From NCBI GenBank assembly GCA_013816845.1, contig JACDDU010000001.1, positions 434,001-498,000 of the forward strand: a stretch of DNA of 64,000 bases. The letters are read 5' to 3'. The stretch is from Gammaproteobacteria bacterium. GTDB lineage: Bacteria; Pseudomonadota; Gammaproteobacteria; DSM-16500. Positions within the stretch are counted from its first letter, which is position 1, and each line of letters opens with the position of its first letter. The translations under genes and the position numbers were made by a program. The notes under the pieces are model-generated. The model saw only the letters and a list, made by a program, of their open reading frames with translations. It was not told where the DNA came from and did no database searches. Positions 8,401 through 16,208 of this stretch are shown here, piece after piece.

Positions 8401-9370
8401 CTTCTTCCATCGCAAGGCCCATGGCAACACGCATAAAAAAGATTTGGGGAAGTTCAAAACGCATACCATTCCAATGAATGAAATAGCGATCGTATAAAGT
8501 TTGCAAGCCAAGGTAGGTAAATTGTAAGTCGCGTGAAGCTTGCATGGCATCGACTAATCTTTCTATGTCATAGGTTTGTAACCTTGGATCTATTAATCCA
8601 TGCTCAATACCTGTTGTAAGATAAGCTTTGAAATAATTTAAAAAACCTTCTTTTTTTAAGGTATCGCGCGGCAATTTTAAAAAGTCTAACCCTTCACACT
8701 GTAAATCATCGAGTAATAATCGGGCTGCAACATAAGCATAGTTGGGTTCTTTTTCGATAAGGGTTCGCGCTGACATGATTAATGCTTTATTAACTTCGCG
8801 CACAGGTACTTTATCAAATAAATTACGTTTCACATCTTCTAAAATTAATTCAGGATTAACATCACTCAAATTAATACAAGCATTTTCAATTTGCCTTCTC
8901 AACCCTTCAATATCTAATAATTGAATGGCTCCATCATCTAAAGTGACGTGTAAAGTGAAAGCAGCTTCTTTATTTTCTTTTTGTGCTTCCGCATCACGTA
9001 AACGTCGGCGGTCTTCTCGATACAATACATAAGCTTTCGCAACTTTGTATTCGCCCGTGCGCATTAATTCAAGTTCAACCTGATCTTGAATTTCTTCAAT
9101 GTGAATCGTTCCACCGCCTTTTAGTCTGCGTGAAAATGTATCAGTGATCTTTTTGGTAAGCGCTGCTACTTTTTCATGGACGCGGCTCGAATTGGCAGCT
9201 GCATCGCCTTCGATGGCTAAAAAGGCTTTGGTTACGGCAACGGTAATTTTGTTGGCATCGAAAGGCGTGACTGTACTGTTGCGGCGGATGACTTTAATTA
9301 AGCCAGGGGCCGTTTGACTAATATCTAAATGGGGAATATAGGCAAGTTGCGAGGTTGATTGGGTGTCCAT
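5420..9370 (-). CDS. nrdA: Class Ia ribonucleoside-diphosphate reductase, alpha subunit, interrupted by an intein
   Basis: NrdA reduces ribonucleoside diphosphates to deoxy forms. The 1316-residue precursor would give 938 residues after intein removal. An ATP-cone (about residues 20-120, VIRRNSTVTPFDANKITVAV) is followed by the reductase barrel. Redox Cys362 (LSSCYLTT) pairs with Cys969 (VCNLGS), Cys954 in SSNLCTEI is the thiyl-radical residue, TTYYLRS holds the radical-relay tyrosines, and CEAC near the end is the shuttle pair. I chose ATG at 9370 (MDTQSTSQ) because GGAGAAAA lies 8 bases upstream; the open frame runs 25 codons further to 9445 but that extension is not protein-like and overlaps the NrdR-like box. 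Overall likeness is to the chlamydial/long ATP-cone NrdA type. Confidence 0.95.
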   Translation of the reverse strand: MDTQSTSQLAYIPHLDISQTAPGLIKVIRRNSTVTPFDANKITVAVTKAFLAIEGDAAANSSRVHEKVAALTKKITDTFSRRLKGGGTIHIEEIQDQVELELMRTGEYKVAKAYVLYREDRRRLRDAEAQKENKEAAFTLHVTLDDGAIQLLDIEGLRRQIENACINLSDVNPELILEDVKRNLFDKVPVREVNKALIMSARTLIEKEPNYAYVAARLLLDDLQCEGLDFLKLPRDTLKKEGFLNYFKAYLTTGIEHGLIDPRLQTYDIERLVDAMQASRDLQFTYLGLQTLYDRYFIHWNGMRFELPQIFFMRVAMGLAMEEDDREQRAIEFYNLLSSFDFISSTPTLFNSGTLRPQLSSCYLTTVPDDLDGIYGAIKDNALLSKYAGGLGNDWTNVRALGSHIKGTNGKSLGVVPFLNVANATAVAVNQCFSPDTLIYTAKGIAPISNVKVGDLVLGVSGTYRAVTKTFVYNQYGPMVSLNVKHAIDPIRVTSGHPFYAICNVPLEQSTERTLAWLQKRKVKTEWVEASQLKTGDYVAQTIPSEIVPVAGINEDEAHLYGILLGDGHLSKDGMQWDVSGNPARDSHLEFVYHYLQARGIHYWQTQRGETYLQIHWAAGKGAVRNATNGRYVGSGMSTLPFAYEDLYDAKGNKHIAPRLAHLPREQTLALVQGLLETDGNVSRDTEISFCSTSQQLAEGLRYQLLRLGVPTTGNKRIRQQSHTGTRSDHSTISFDGECTTYDIRIPAIAELATRMNCKPLTKRNWIAHGNHIYTRIKSVEAIEATTFVCDLKVEGDESYMTVAGLAHNGGKRKGAVCAYLEVWHKDIEEFLELRKNTGDERRRTHDMNTANWIPDLFMKRMLENQDWTLFSPDEVPDLHDLYGKAFEEAYAAYEEKAKKGEIKNWKKMPATALWRKMLTMLFETGHPWITFKDPCNLRSPQQHIGVVHSSNLCTEITLNTNREEIAVCNLGSINLVAHMKDGQIEQTKLRRTIHTALRMLDNVIDINYYSVPQARNSNLKHRPVGMGMMGFQDVLYLLNLPYTSQEAIDFADRSMEQISYYAIEASTHLAEERGTYSSYEGSLWHQGILPIDSIELLAQHRGSYLEMDRSRTLDWDTLRTRVKEVGMRNSNVLAIAPTATISNICGVSQSIEPTYQNLFVKSNLSGEFTVINPYLVAELKREGLWDEVMVNDLKYYNGSVAKISRVPDSIKKIYATAFEVDPIWLVEAGARRQKWIDQSQSLNLYMAQPSGKKLDQLYKHAWLRGLKTTYYLRSMGATNAEKATVDDRTLNAVDSGTDDGAKACLITDPTCEACQ
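6944..8077 (-). mobile_element. Intein with LAGLIDADG homing endonuclease inside NrdA
   Basis: Residues 432-809 of the NrdA precursor (378 aa) form a full-size intein. Block A is CFSPDTLIYT with Cys1, block B is VTSGHPFYA (TxxH), the endonuclease motifs are LYGILLGDG and LVQGLLETDG, block F is FVCDLKVEGDE and the C-terminus is VAGLAHN with the penultimate His and terminal Asn. The insertion splits AVAVNQ from GGKRKGA, the conserved glycine loop near the NrdA active site, a typical intein target. The +1 extein residue is Gly, whereas splicing normally needs Cys, Ser or Thr there. An unusual Cys at residue 790 replaces the common Tyr of block F. The two acidic LAGLIDADG aspartates are kept, so the endonuclease may still be active. 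Confidence 0.92.
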
Positions 9371-9441
9371 ATTTACTTTTTCTCCACAGTGGCAAGATGT
9401 CAGAATTGATGACAAATCAAAAAAGCAGGTAAACGACAAAA

Positions 9442-9457
9442 ACACTATATGTAGTTG
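9442..9457 (-). promoter_or_regulatory. NrdR-box-like operator upstream of nrdA
   Basis: ACACTATATGTAGTTG fits the NrdR box consensus acaCwAtATaTwGwgt at nearly every position. NrdR is the zinc-finger/ATP-cone repressor of ribonucleotide reductase genes. The site lies about 72 bases upstream of the nrdA ATG and overlaps a possible -10 (TATAGT on the minus strand), as expected for repression. NrdR boxes usually occur in pairs about 31 bp apart; I could not find a convincing second copy. Confidence 0.65.
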
Positions 9458-9722
9458 TTTTACTACGCTAAGATAACAAGATAAAGGATAATTTGTTTGA
9501 GTGCAAGGAAATCTAAAGCACGTTTATTATGGTCTAACAGCGAGGAGGCGCAAAGCGGTTTTTCATTCTGACGGTGAAATAATAAAGTAGACAACAAGGC
9601 TTAATTGGCGAGGGGAAAAAAAGGCTCAGCATGGCATTTTTTGATGCAAGAGAAGAGGTAAAATACGGATAGGAAGGGTAGAATCATTGAAGAATCATGA
9701 GGCTGCGCTTCTTTAAACTTAT

Positions 9723-9751
9723 TTGACAGACATCTTTTCCCTCCCTACAAT
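9723..9751 (+). promoter_or_regulatory. Sigma70 promoter of the yceD-rpmF-plsX-fab operon
   Basis: TTGACA (9723-9728), a 17-base spacer and TACAAT (9746-9751) give a near-perfect sigma70 promoter. Only six bases (GCCCCC) separate the -10 from the yceD ATG at 9758, so the predicted +1 coincides with the A of the start codon. There is no Shine-Dalgarno sequence before the ATG, consistent with a leaderless message. Confidence 0.7.
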
Positions 9752-9757
9752 GCCCCC

Positions 9758-10276
9758 ATGCCTGATAAGTTTATACCCGAACATATCGACCCCTTTCGTT
9801 TTGCCGAACAAAAACTAGGGTTAACCGGTACTGTTAAAGTCGCAGATATGCATCGCCTGAGCACAAATTTGAGCCCAAGCGATAACCTGGTTTCCGTTAA
9901 CTTGCAGTTCGGTGTTGATGAGCAAAATATTTCGTTTTTAAAGGGACACCTTGAAACTAATGTTACCTTGCAATGTCAGCGTTGTATGGAACCCTTTATT
10001 TATGAAATAATATCCGACTTTATTCTGGGGATCGTCAATACGCTTGACGAAGCTAATGACTTGCCCGAACGATATGAGCCGGCCTTAGCGAAAGACGGAC
10101 ACTTGGCACTTAGAGAATTGATTGAAGACGAAATTATTTTGAATTTGCCTATTATTCCGCGCCATCTTCCAGAAGATTGCAATGTGAAACTACCTTTGCA
10201 AGGCCCGCGTTGGGAGAAAGAAAAAGAAAAAAACCCTTTTCAGGTATTAGAATCCTTAAAAGACAAACGGAAGTGA
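9758..10276 (+). CDS. yceD: YceD family protein (DUF177), 23S rRNA accumulation protein
   Basis: The 172-residue protein matches E. coli YceD in length (173) and in its opening (EHIDPFRFAEQKLGLTG aligned to the LDPVRTAQKRLDYQG type). It carries the paired cysteines CQRC near residue 70 and the acidic central region with LRELIEDEIILNLPIIP. YceD proteins support 23S rRNA accumulation and almost always sit directly before rpmF, as here, 108 bp upstream. The ATG at 9758 aligns with known starts, which makes the promoter six bases ahead of it notable, because no later start would preserve the conserved N-terminus. Confidence 0.9.
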   Translation: MPDKFIPEHIDPFRFAEQKLGLTGTVKVADMHRLSTNLSPSDNLVSVNLQFGVDEQNISFLKGHLETNVTLQCQRCMEPFIYEIISDFILGIVNTLDEANDLPERYEPALAKDGHLALRELIEDEIILNLPIIPRHLPEDCNVKLPLQGPRWEKEKEKNPFQVLESLKDKRK

Positions 10277-10384
10277 TTAACAGGATCTAATTAAAATAAA
10301 GCCATATCGGCTCATATTTTAGTTATAAAGCCTGGTTATCCAAAATTTTTAGCATTAGTTATTGATAAGTGGGGAGTTAAAATA

Positions 10385-10591
10385 ATGGCTGTTCAAAAAA
10401 GTCGCGTTACACGTTCGAGACGGGGAATGCGTCGCTCACATGATAAATTAGAAAAACCAACCTTAGCGATTGATGCGGCCACGGGTGAAACCCACCGACG
10501 TCATCATATTAGTCCAGAAGGTTACTACAAGGGTCGCCAAGTCATTAATAATAAAGCGACCGTTGAAGAAGATAGCAGCGACGAAGCGTAG
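10385..10591 (+). CDS. rpmF: 50S ribosomal protein L32
   Basis: The 68-residue basic protein starts [17 protein letters not shown], the standard bL32 N-terminus, followed by [15 protein letters not shown]. It lacks the CxxC zinc pair of some bacterial L32 proteins, so it is the zinc-free form typical of Gammaproteobacteria. The C-terminal tail is acidic (EEDSSDEA) and somewhat longer than in E. coli (57 aa). GGGGAG sits 8 bases before the ATG. Co-transcription with yceD and plsX is the rule in this group. Confidence 0.96.
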   Translation: MAVQKSRVTRSRRGMRRSHDKLEKPTLAIDAATGETHRRHHISPEGYYKGRQVINNKATVEEDSSDEA

Positions 10592-10603
10592 TAGATTTTA
10601 ATT

Positions 10604-11632
10604 GTGACAACCATCGTCATCGATGCTATGGGAGGGGATTTTGGCCCCTCCACTACTGTACCCGCTGCATTAGAAGCCCTTCATCTCCATCCTCATCTTC
10701 ATTTAATTTTGGTGGGTGATCGCCATGCTTTGCAAGGCGCGCTGCAATCCCATTCCTATGACAAAAATCGTATTTCCATAGAGCATGCTACAGAGCAAGT
10801 TGAAATGGGCGAGTCACCAGCGAGTGCTTTGCGTACCAAAAAGAAATCCTCGATGCGTATCGCCATCAATTTTGTTAAGGAAGGTCGAGCTGATGCTGCA
10901 GTAAGTGCTGGCAACACGGGAGCACTCATGGCGACCGCGCGGTTTGTCTTAAAAACTCTTCCTGGCATTGACCGACCTGCAATTATTTCTACTTTTCCAA
11001 CTTACGTAACTAATAAAAATGTTCGCATGCTGGATCTTGGCGCCAATGTCGACTGTACAGCCGAACATTTGGTTCAATTTGCTGTCATGGGTTCTGTTTT
11101 AGTCAGCGCTATGGAAAATATAACGCAACCTGCAGTTTATTTGCTTAACATCGGTGCTGAAGAAATTAAAGGAAATGAGCAGGTTAGAAAGACGGCGCAA
11201 TTGCTAACGGATAGCAAAGTCATTAATTATGCGGGTTACATTGAAGGTGATGCAATTTATAACGGACAAGCTGATGTCGTCGTGTGTGACGGTTTTGTGG
11301 GTAATGTTGCTCTAAAAACATCAGAAGGCGTGGCGCGTTTTATTTCTCACTTAGCAAAGCAAGCTTTCCTAAAAAATTCATTTACAAAATTGTTAGGCTT
11401 ATTAGTTAAGCCCGTTTTGAAAAACTTAAATAAACGGATTGATCCTGCTCAATATAATGGCGCTATTTTTATTGGTTTAAATGGTATTGTCATCAAGAGT
11501 CATGGTAGCGCTTCAGTCAAAGCATTTGCGCATGCCATTGAAGAAGCTATGATCTGTGCGACTTGTAAAATTCCTGAGCGCATCCGTTCTCAAGTTGGAC
11601 AATTGCTAAAACCATCTTTCCCTACTGAGTGA
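10604..11632 (+). CDS. plsX: Phosphate acyltransferase PlsX
   Basis: PlsX makes acyl-phosphate from acyl-ACP for phospholipid synthesis. The 342-residue product shows the family signatures [10 protein letters not shown] at the N-terminus, [14 protein letters not shown] in the middle, LDLGANVDC and [14 protein letters not shown]. The start codon is GTG at 10604, 12 bp after rpmF; the next Met would remove part of the IDAMGG motif. The stop overlaps a possible GTG start of fabH. Length is usual for the family. Confidence 0.96.
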   Translation: MTTIVIDAMGGDFGPSTTVPAALEALHLHPHLHLILVGDRHALQGALQSHSYDKNRISIEHATEQVEMGESPASALRTKKKSSMRIAINFVKEGRADAAVSAGNTGALMATARFVLKTLPGIDRPAIISTFPTYVTNKNVRMLDLGANVDCTAEHLVQFAVMGSVLVSAMENITQPAVYLLNIGAEEIKGNEQVRKTAQLLTDSKVINYAGYIEGDAIYNGQADVVVCDGFVGNVALKTSEGVARFISHLAKQAFLKNSFTKLLGLLVKPVLKNLNKRIDPAQYNGAIFIGLNGIVIKSHGSASVKAFAHAIEEAMICATCKIPERIRSQVGQLLKPSFPTE

Positions 11633-11640
11633 AGCCAACC

Positions 11641-12594
11641 ATGTATACAAAAATATTAGGTACGGGTAGTTATTTGCCTGAAAAAATCCTTACTAACTTT
11701 GAATTAGAAGAAGCGGTTGATACCACAAATGAATGGATCATTGAGCGTACGGGTATCAAACAACGTCATATTGCTGCTGAGAATGAAAATGTTGTCACCA
11801 TGGCGGAGCAAGCAGGTCGCAAAGCACTTGAGGCCGCTGGGTTAAAACCAGAAGATATTGGCATGATCATCGTCGCTTCTACGACGCCCTTCATGGTTTT
11901 TCCAAGTACAGCTTGTCTTTTGCAAGAAAAATTAGGAATTGCTGGTTGTCCTGCCTTTGATTTAAACGCTACGGCTTGCGCTGGATTTATGTATGGCTTA
12001 AGCATTGCTGATCAATATATTCGTACTGGCATGATTAAAAATGCTTTAGTGATTGGCAGTGAAATTATGTCGAGAATTATTGATTGGAACGATCGTAGCG
12101 TTTGCGTGCTTTTTGGTGATGGGGCAGGAGCAGTTGTGGTGGGCCAAAGTGAAGAACCGGGTATTCTATCGACCCATATTCATGCAGATGGTACTTATAA
12201 AGATGTTCTTTATTTGCCGCTCGGCCATTCAAAGTCCCCTAATATTGAAACGGTAAAAATGGTTGGTAATCCCTTATTCAAGCTCGCCGTCAATATATTA
12301 GGTGACCTGTTCGATGAAACCCTCCAAGCAAACAAAATGACTAAAAAAGAAGTGGATTGGTTGATCCCTCATCAAGCTAATATTCGTATTATTCAAGCGA
12401 TGGCTAAAAAGCTTGATTTACCCCTGTCACGTGTTGCTATTACTTTAGATGAACAAGCGAATACTTCTAGCGCATCCATTCCGCTTGCCCTTGATAAAGC
12501 AATTCGTGACGGCCGCGTTAAACGGGGACAAATCTTATTATTAGAGGGATTTGGTGGCGGTCTTGCTTGGGGATCGGCTTTGATTCGCTACTAA
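11641..12594 (+). CDS. fabH: 3-oxoacyl-[ACP] synthase III (KASIII)
   Basis: FabH condenses acetyl-CoA with malonyl-ACP to begin fatty acid synthesis. From ATG 11641 the protein is 317 residues and begins MYTKILGTGSYLPE, the same length and start as E. coli FabH. The catalytic triad is visible: Cys113 in TACAGF, His in PHQANIRI and Asn in QANTSSAS. The GFGGGLAWGSAL loop is intact. An in-frame GTG at 11629 overlaps the plsX stop (GTGA) and would add four residues; it may help translational coupling, but the conserved N-terminus favours 11641. Confidence 0.95.
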   Translation: MYTKILGTGSYLPEKILTNFELEEAVDTTNEWIIERTGIKQRHIAAENENVVTMAEQAGRKALEAAGLKPEDIGMIIVASTTPFMVFPSTACLLQEKLGIAGCPAFDLNATACAGFMYGLSIADQYIRTGMIKNALVIGSEIMSRIIDWNDRSVCVLFGDGAGAVVVGQSEEPGILSTHIHADGTYKDVLYLPLGHSKSPNIETVKMVGNPLFKLAVNILGDLFDETLQANKMTKKEVDWLIPHQANIRIIQAMAKKLDLPLSRVAITLDEQANTSSASIPLALDKAIRDGRVKRGQILLLEGFGGGLAWGSALIRY

Positions 12595-12632
12595 ATTCTT
12601 GGGTTTATCTTTGCATAAAGTGAGAAAACATC

Positions 12633-13577
12633 ATGCATTCTATGGCAGTTATTTTTCCCGGGCAAGGTTCTCAACAGGTAGGGATGCTATCCACCTTTGC
12701 ATCCCGTTACCCTCTTGTTCAAGCGACGTTTGATCGCGCTTCAGCTGTCCTTGATTTTGATTTATGGGCGCTTGTTCAAAATGGTCCTGATGCTTTACTT
12801 AATAAAACCATCCACACGCAGCCTGCCTTATTGGCTGCATCGTACGCCCTATGGCAAATTTTAAAGCAGGAAACGGATCTTTCTCCACAAGCTTTTGCAG
12901 GCCATAGTTTAGGGGAGTACACAGCGCTTGTTTGTTCGAATGCATTAGGATTTGAAGATGCTATTCAGTTAGTGCGTTTGCGTGGTGAATTAATGCAAGA
13001 TGCTGTGCCAGAAGGTGAGGGAGGGATGGCAGCACTATTAGGCTTAGAAGAAGCTTTAGTCGAAGAGATTTGTGCAGCTTCCCGAGGATTCAATGAAGTT
13101 CTGATGCCGGCTAATTTTAATAGTTTAGGTCAAATCGTTATTGCGGGTCACTTAGTTGCCGTTGAGAGAGCCATTCTTTTAGCAAGGGAAAAGGGAGCTA
13201 AACTAGCTGTCAAATTGCCAGTGAGTGTGCCTTCCCATTCTACATTGATGGAACCGGCTGCCTCCCAACTAAGCAAGGCATTGAATTCTATCGTGTTAAA
13301 CAAGCCCGAAATTCCTATCTTAAGTAATTTTGATGCCAAACCCTATAGCGATGTCGATTCGATTCGTGAGGGGTTAGTGAAGCAACTTTGTTCACCTGTG
13401 CAATGGGTTAAAACGATCCAAGCTTTCTCCAAATTGGGGGTTTTATCTGTGATAGAATGCGGTCCCGGTAAAGTATTAACCGGGCTTAATAAGCGGATTA
13501 ATAAAGATTTAGAATTAATGTCTACTGCTGAAATAGGACAGTTTGATGCAGTGCTAAAACGTATGCATGAGGGCTAA
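12633..13577 (+). CDS. fabD: Malonyl-CoA:ACP transacylase
   Basis: FabD loads malonate onto ACP. The 314-residue protein has the FPGQGSQ motif at residues 8-14, the nucleophile Ser92 in AGHSLGEYTAL, the substrate-binding arginine in VRLRGELMQ and the catalytic histidine in VPSHSTLM. GxGKVLTGL near the C-terminus is also typical. Its stop codon directly abuts the fabG ATG. It sits in the canonical fabH-fabD-fabG order. Confidence 0.96.
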   Translation: MHSMAVIFPGQGSQQVGMLSTFASRYPLVQATFDRASAVLDFDLWALVQNGPDALLNKTIHTQPALLAASYALWQILKQETDLSPQAFAGHSLGEYTALVCSNALGFEDAIQLVRLRGELMQDAVPEGEGGMAALLGLEEALVEEICAASRGFNEVLMPANFNSLGQIVIAGHLVAVERAILLAREKGAKLAVKLPVSVPSHSTLMEPAASQLSKALNSIVLNKPEIPILSNFDAKPYSDVDSIREGLVKQLCSPVQWVKTIQAFSKLGVLSVIECGPGKVLTGLNKRINKDLELMSTAEIGQFDAVLKRMHEG

Positions 13578-14336
13578 ATGATGTCGGCTAACACTGTATT
13601 AAAAAATAAAATAGCTTTAGTGACAGGCGCAAGCCGAGGCATTGGGCATGGCATTGCTTTGGCCTTAGGAAATGCCGGTGCGACAGTGCTTGGTACCGCA
13701 ACGACTGCAGCAGGTGCAGACCGGATTTCGAAAGTATTGAAAGACGCCGGTATCGTAGGGCGGGGTTACGCTTTAAATGTCACTTCTCAAGCTTCGATTG
13801 ATGAGCTAATGGAACAGATTAAAGCTGACTTTGGTCCTATTCAAATCCTGGTTAATAACGCGGCGGTTACGCAAGACAATCTTTCATTGCGCATGAAAGA
13901 AGATGAGTGGTTACAAGTTATTGATACGAATCTCAATGCCATTTTTCGTCTTAGCAAGGTTTGTATGCGTGACATGATCAAAGGGCGGTTTGGGCGTATC
14001 ATTTCAATTGGCTCAGTCGTGGGTTCGACGGGCAACCCGGGTCAAGCTAATTATTGTGCGTCTAAAGCCGGTGTCGTCGGATTAAGTAAAGCGATCGCTC
14101 TTGAAGTGGGATCGAGAAATGTGACGGTGAATGTTGTTGCGCCAGGCTACATTGCGACTGATATGACTAATATTTTATCTGAGGAACAAAGGACAGCTAT
14201 ATTCGACCGTATCCCAATGAAGCGCCCCGGTAGCATCGAAGATGTTGCTGCAGCGGTGGTATTTTTAGCCAGTGAATCAGCTGGATATATTACTGGTCAA
14301 ACTTTGCACGTTAACGGCGGGATGTACATGAATTAA
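13578..14336 (+). CDS. fabG: 3-oxoacyl-[ACP] reductase
   Basis: This NADPH-dependent short-chain reductase catalyses the first reduction of the elongation cycle. The 252-residue protein has the Rossmann motif TGASRGIG (residues 17-24), NNAA (93-96), and the catalytic Ser146, Tyr159 and Lys163 in the expected spacing. The C-terminal HVNGGMYMN is typical. The first base of the ATG follows the fabD stop without a gap; a second ATG three bases on is an equally possible start. GAGGG lies in the end of fabD. Confidence 0.96.
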   Translation: MMSANTVLKNKIALVTGASRGIGHGIALALGNAGATVLGTATTAAGADRISKVLKDAGIVGRGYALNVTSQASIDELMEQIKADFGPIQILVNNAAVTQDNLSLRMKEDEWLQVIDTNLNAIFRLSKVCMRDMIKGRFGRIISIGSVVGSTGNPGQANYCASKAGVVGLSKAIALEVGSRNVTVNVVAPGYIATDMTNILSEEQRTAIFDRIPMKRPGSIEDVAAAVVFLASESAGYITGQTLHVNGGMYMN

Positions 14337-14340
14337 ATTC

Positions 14341-14354
14341 CAACTTGCAAGTTG
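14341..14354. repeat. Perfect 14-bp palindrome after fabG
   Basis: CAACTTGCAAGTTG is a perfect palindrome four bases past the fabG stop and immediately upstream of the putative acpP promoter. It has no loop, so it is better suited to binding a dimeric regulator than to termination. I do not recognise the cognate regulator. Confidence 0.55.
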
Positions 14355-14361
14355 ATGGTTT

Positions 14362-14389
14362 TTGAATAAACTAGCACAAATTATATTCT
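14362..14389 (+). promoter_or_regulatory. Candidate acpP promoter
   Basis: TTGAAT (14362-14367) and TATTCT (14384-14389) are spaced by 16 bases; an overlapping TATATT at 14382 is an alternative -10. A private acpP promoter within the fab cluster would fit the high level of ACP needed by cells. The call is from motif matching only. Confidence 0.4.
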
Positions 14390-14432
14390 GCCAAGAATTG
14401 TTCCAGCCCAATTTATTTTAAGAGGATTTTTT

Positions 14433-14699
14433 ATGACGATGAAAGAAAGCGAAATTGAAACACGCGTGAAAAAGATTGTAGTAGAGCAATTAGGCGTTAA
14501 AGAAGATGAAGTTACGGTGGATGCATCTTTTGTTGACGATTTAGGGGCAGATTCCTTAGATACCGTTGAATTAGTTATGGCCTTAGAAGAAGAATTCGAA
14601 ACAGAAATTCCTGATGAAGAAGCAGAAAAAATTGTCACCATTAAAGATGCTGTGAAATATATTGTAAGCCGTGCGGAAAAAGAAGGTAAAACGGGCTAG
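14433..14699 (+). CDS. acpP: Acyl carrier protein
   Basis: ACP carries growing acyl chains on a 4'-phosphopantetheine arm. The 88-residue acidic protein has the attachment site [15 protein letters not shown] with Ser41. The core is close to the E. coli protein, but there are about five extra residues at the N-terminus ([11 protein letters not shown]) and a longer C-terminus ([10 protein letters not shown]). AAGAGG lies 9 bases before the ATG. It sits between fabG and fabF, as usual. Confidence 0.97.
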   Translation: MTMKESEIETRVKKIVVEQLGVKEDEVTVDASFVDDLGADSLDTVELVMALEEEFETEIPDEEAEKIVTIKDAVKYIVSRAEKEGKTG

Positions 14700-14854
14700 G
14701 TGATTGAGAAGGTAATGGTTAGGTCTTGGATTACTATGTTTCCCCCAATATTAGCTACCTCCTCCTTGGAGCTTATAGGTGGAGAAAAGCGTAGTCATCC
14801 AGGACCTGCTACCATCTTCGTGCAACAATTAAAAGTTTCAAAGAGGGCAGACAT

Positions 14855-16096
14855 TTGAGTAAGCGTCGTGTAGTGGTAACAGGGTTAGGCATGGTAACGC
14901 CTGTAGGCAATACGGTCGAAGAAAGTTGGAAGGCTATTTTAGCAGGCCAAAGTGGTGTTACAGCGATTGAACATTTTGATGCAACCGATTTAACTTGCCG
15001 GATTTGTTCGCATGTCAAAAACTTTGATGCAACGCTCTATATGCCTGAAAAGGAAATGCGTAAACGCGATGTTTTTGTTCAATATGGCATGGCAGCTGCT
15101 GTGCAAGCCATTGCAGATTCTAAATTAACAGTAAATGATTCAAATGCAGATCGCATTGGTTTTGCGATTGGTTCAGGAATAGGTGGCTTACCCAGCATTG
15201 AAAAACACCATGAAACTTTATTAAATTCGGGTCCTCGCAGGATTTCACCTTTCTTTATCCCTGGCGCCCTCATCAATATGATTGGTGGTAACCTCTCTAT
15301 TCAATACGGCATGAAGGGACCTAATATTGCTCTTGTTTCTGCTTGTACAACAGGAACTCATAATATCGGTCAAGCATTCCGCACTATCCTTTATGGGGAT
15401 GCGGATGTAATGATCGCTGGCGCTTCTGAAATGGCTACAACAAAACTTGGTATTGCAGGTTTTGCTGCAATGCGAGCCCTTTCTACGCGCAACGATGAAC
15501 CAGGCAAAGCAAGTCGACCTTGGGATAAAGATCGTGATGGATTTGTCTTAGGTGATGGTGCAGGCATATTAGTTTTGGAAGAGTATGACCATGCCAAAGC
15601 ACGCGGCGCTCATATTTATGCCGAAGTGATTGGTTTTGGAATGAGTGCAGATGCTCACCATATGACTTCCCCGGATCCGAATGGCGCGGGCGCTGCATCT
15701 TCAATGAAGTCCGCCTTACAAGATGCTGGAATTGCACCGCAAGTAGTCGATTATATTAATGCGCATGGTACTTCAACGCCGCTTGGTGATGAGCTAGAAG
15801 TGTTAGGCATTAAAAACACGTTTGGTGAACATGCAAAAGCTTTAGCAGTTAGTTCTACAAAATCTATGACGGGACATTTATTGGGTGCTGCGGGTGCAGT
15901 GGAAGCTATATTTTCGATTCTCGCGATTCGGGATCAAGTTGCACCGCCTACAATTAATCTTGATCATCCGAGTGAAGGTTGTGATTTAAACTTTGTTCCG
16001 CATCATGCACAGCCTATGAAAATTGATGTTACTTTATCAAACTCCTTTGGATTTGGTGGAACCAACGGTACATTAATCTTTAGAAAAGCTGATTGA
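14855..16096 (+). CDS. fabF: 3-oxoacyl-[ACP] synthase II (KASII)
   Basis: FabF elongates acyl-ACP. The 413-residue protein shows the catalytic cysteine in [12 protein letters not shown], the two histidines in [11 protein letters not shown] and TGHLLGAAG, and [10 protein letters not shown] near the end. The start codon is TTG at 14855: the following [19 protein letters not shown] matches the family N-terminus exactly and AGAGGG lies 8 bases upstream, so the rare start is well supported. The 155-bp gap after acpP may hold its own control signals. Confidence 0.96.
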   Translation: MSKRRVVVTGLGMVTPVGNTVEESWKAILAGQSGVTAIEHFDATDLTCRICSHVKNFDATLYMPEKEMRKRDVFVQYGMAAAVQAIADSKLTVNDSNADRIGFAIGSGIGGLPSIEKHHETLLNSGPRRISPFFIPGALINMIGGNLSIQYGMKGPNIALVSACTTGTHNIGQAFRTILYGDADVMIAGASEMATTKLGIAGFAAMRALSTRNDEPGKASRPWDKDRDGFVLGDGAGILVLEEYDHAKARGAHIYAEVIGFGMSADAHHMTSPDPNGAGAASSMKSALQDAGIAPQVVDYINAHGTSTPLGDELEVLGIKNTFGEHAKALAVSSTKSMTGHLLGAAGAVEAIFSILAIRDQVAPPTINLDHPSEGCDLNFVPHHAQPMKIDVTLSNSFGFGGTNGTLIFRKAD

Positions 16097-16208
16097 AATG
16101 TGACTCAGATTGAATGAGTAAAAGTAAATCTTACTTATATAAATAATTGAGAGTAAGTATACACCACGTAATATCCCATCTGTATGCTTCTACGCTAAGG
16201 ATGTGCTG

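Larger units (their letters stand above)
9371..9757. other. 387-bp divergent regulatory region between nrdA and yceD
   Basis: No gene is seen. The nrdA side holds the NrdR-like box, overlapped by a 5-bp-arm inverted repeat GTAGT/ACTAC at 9451-9466, and the ribosome binding site near 9380. A TATAGT inside the box could be the nrdA -10. The yceD side holds a near-consensus sigma70 promoter ending 6 bases before the ATG. The middle, about 9480-9720, shows no structure I can name. Confidence 0.6.
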
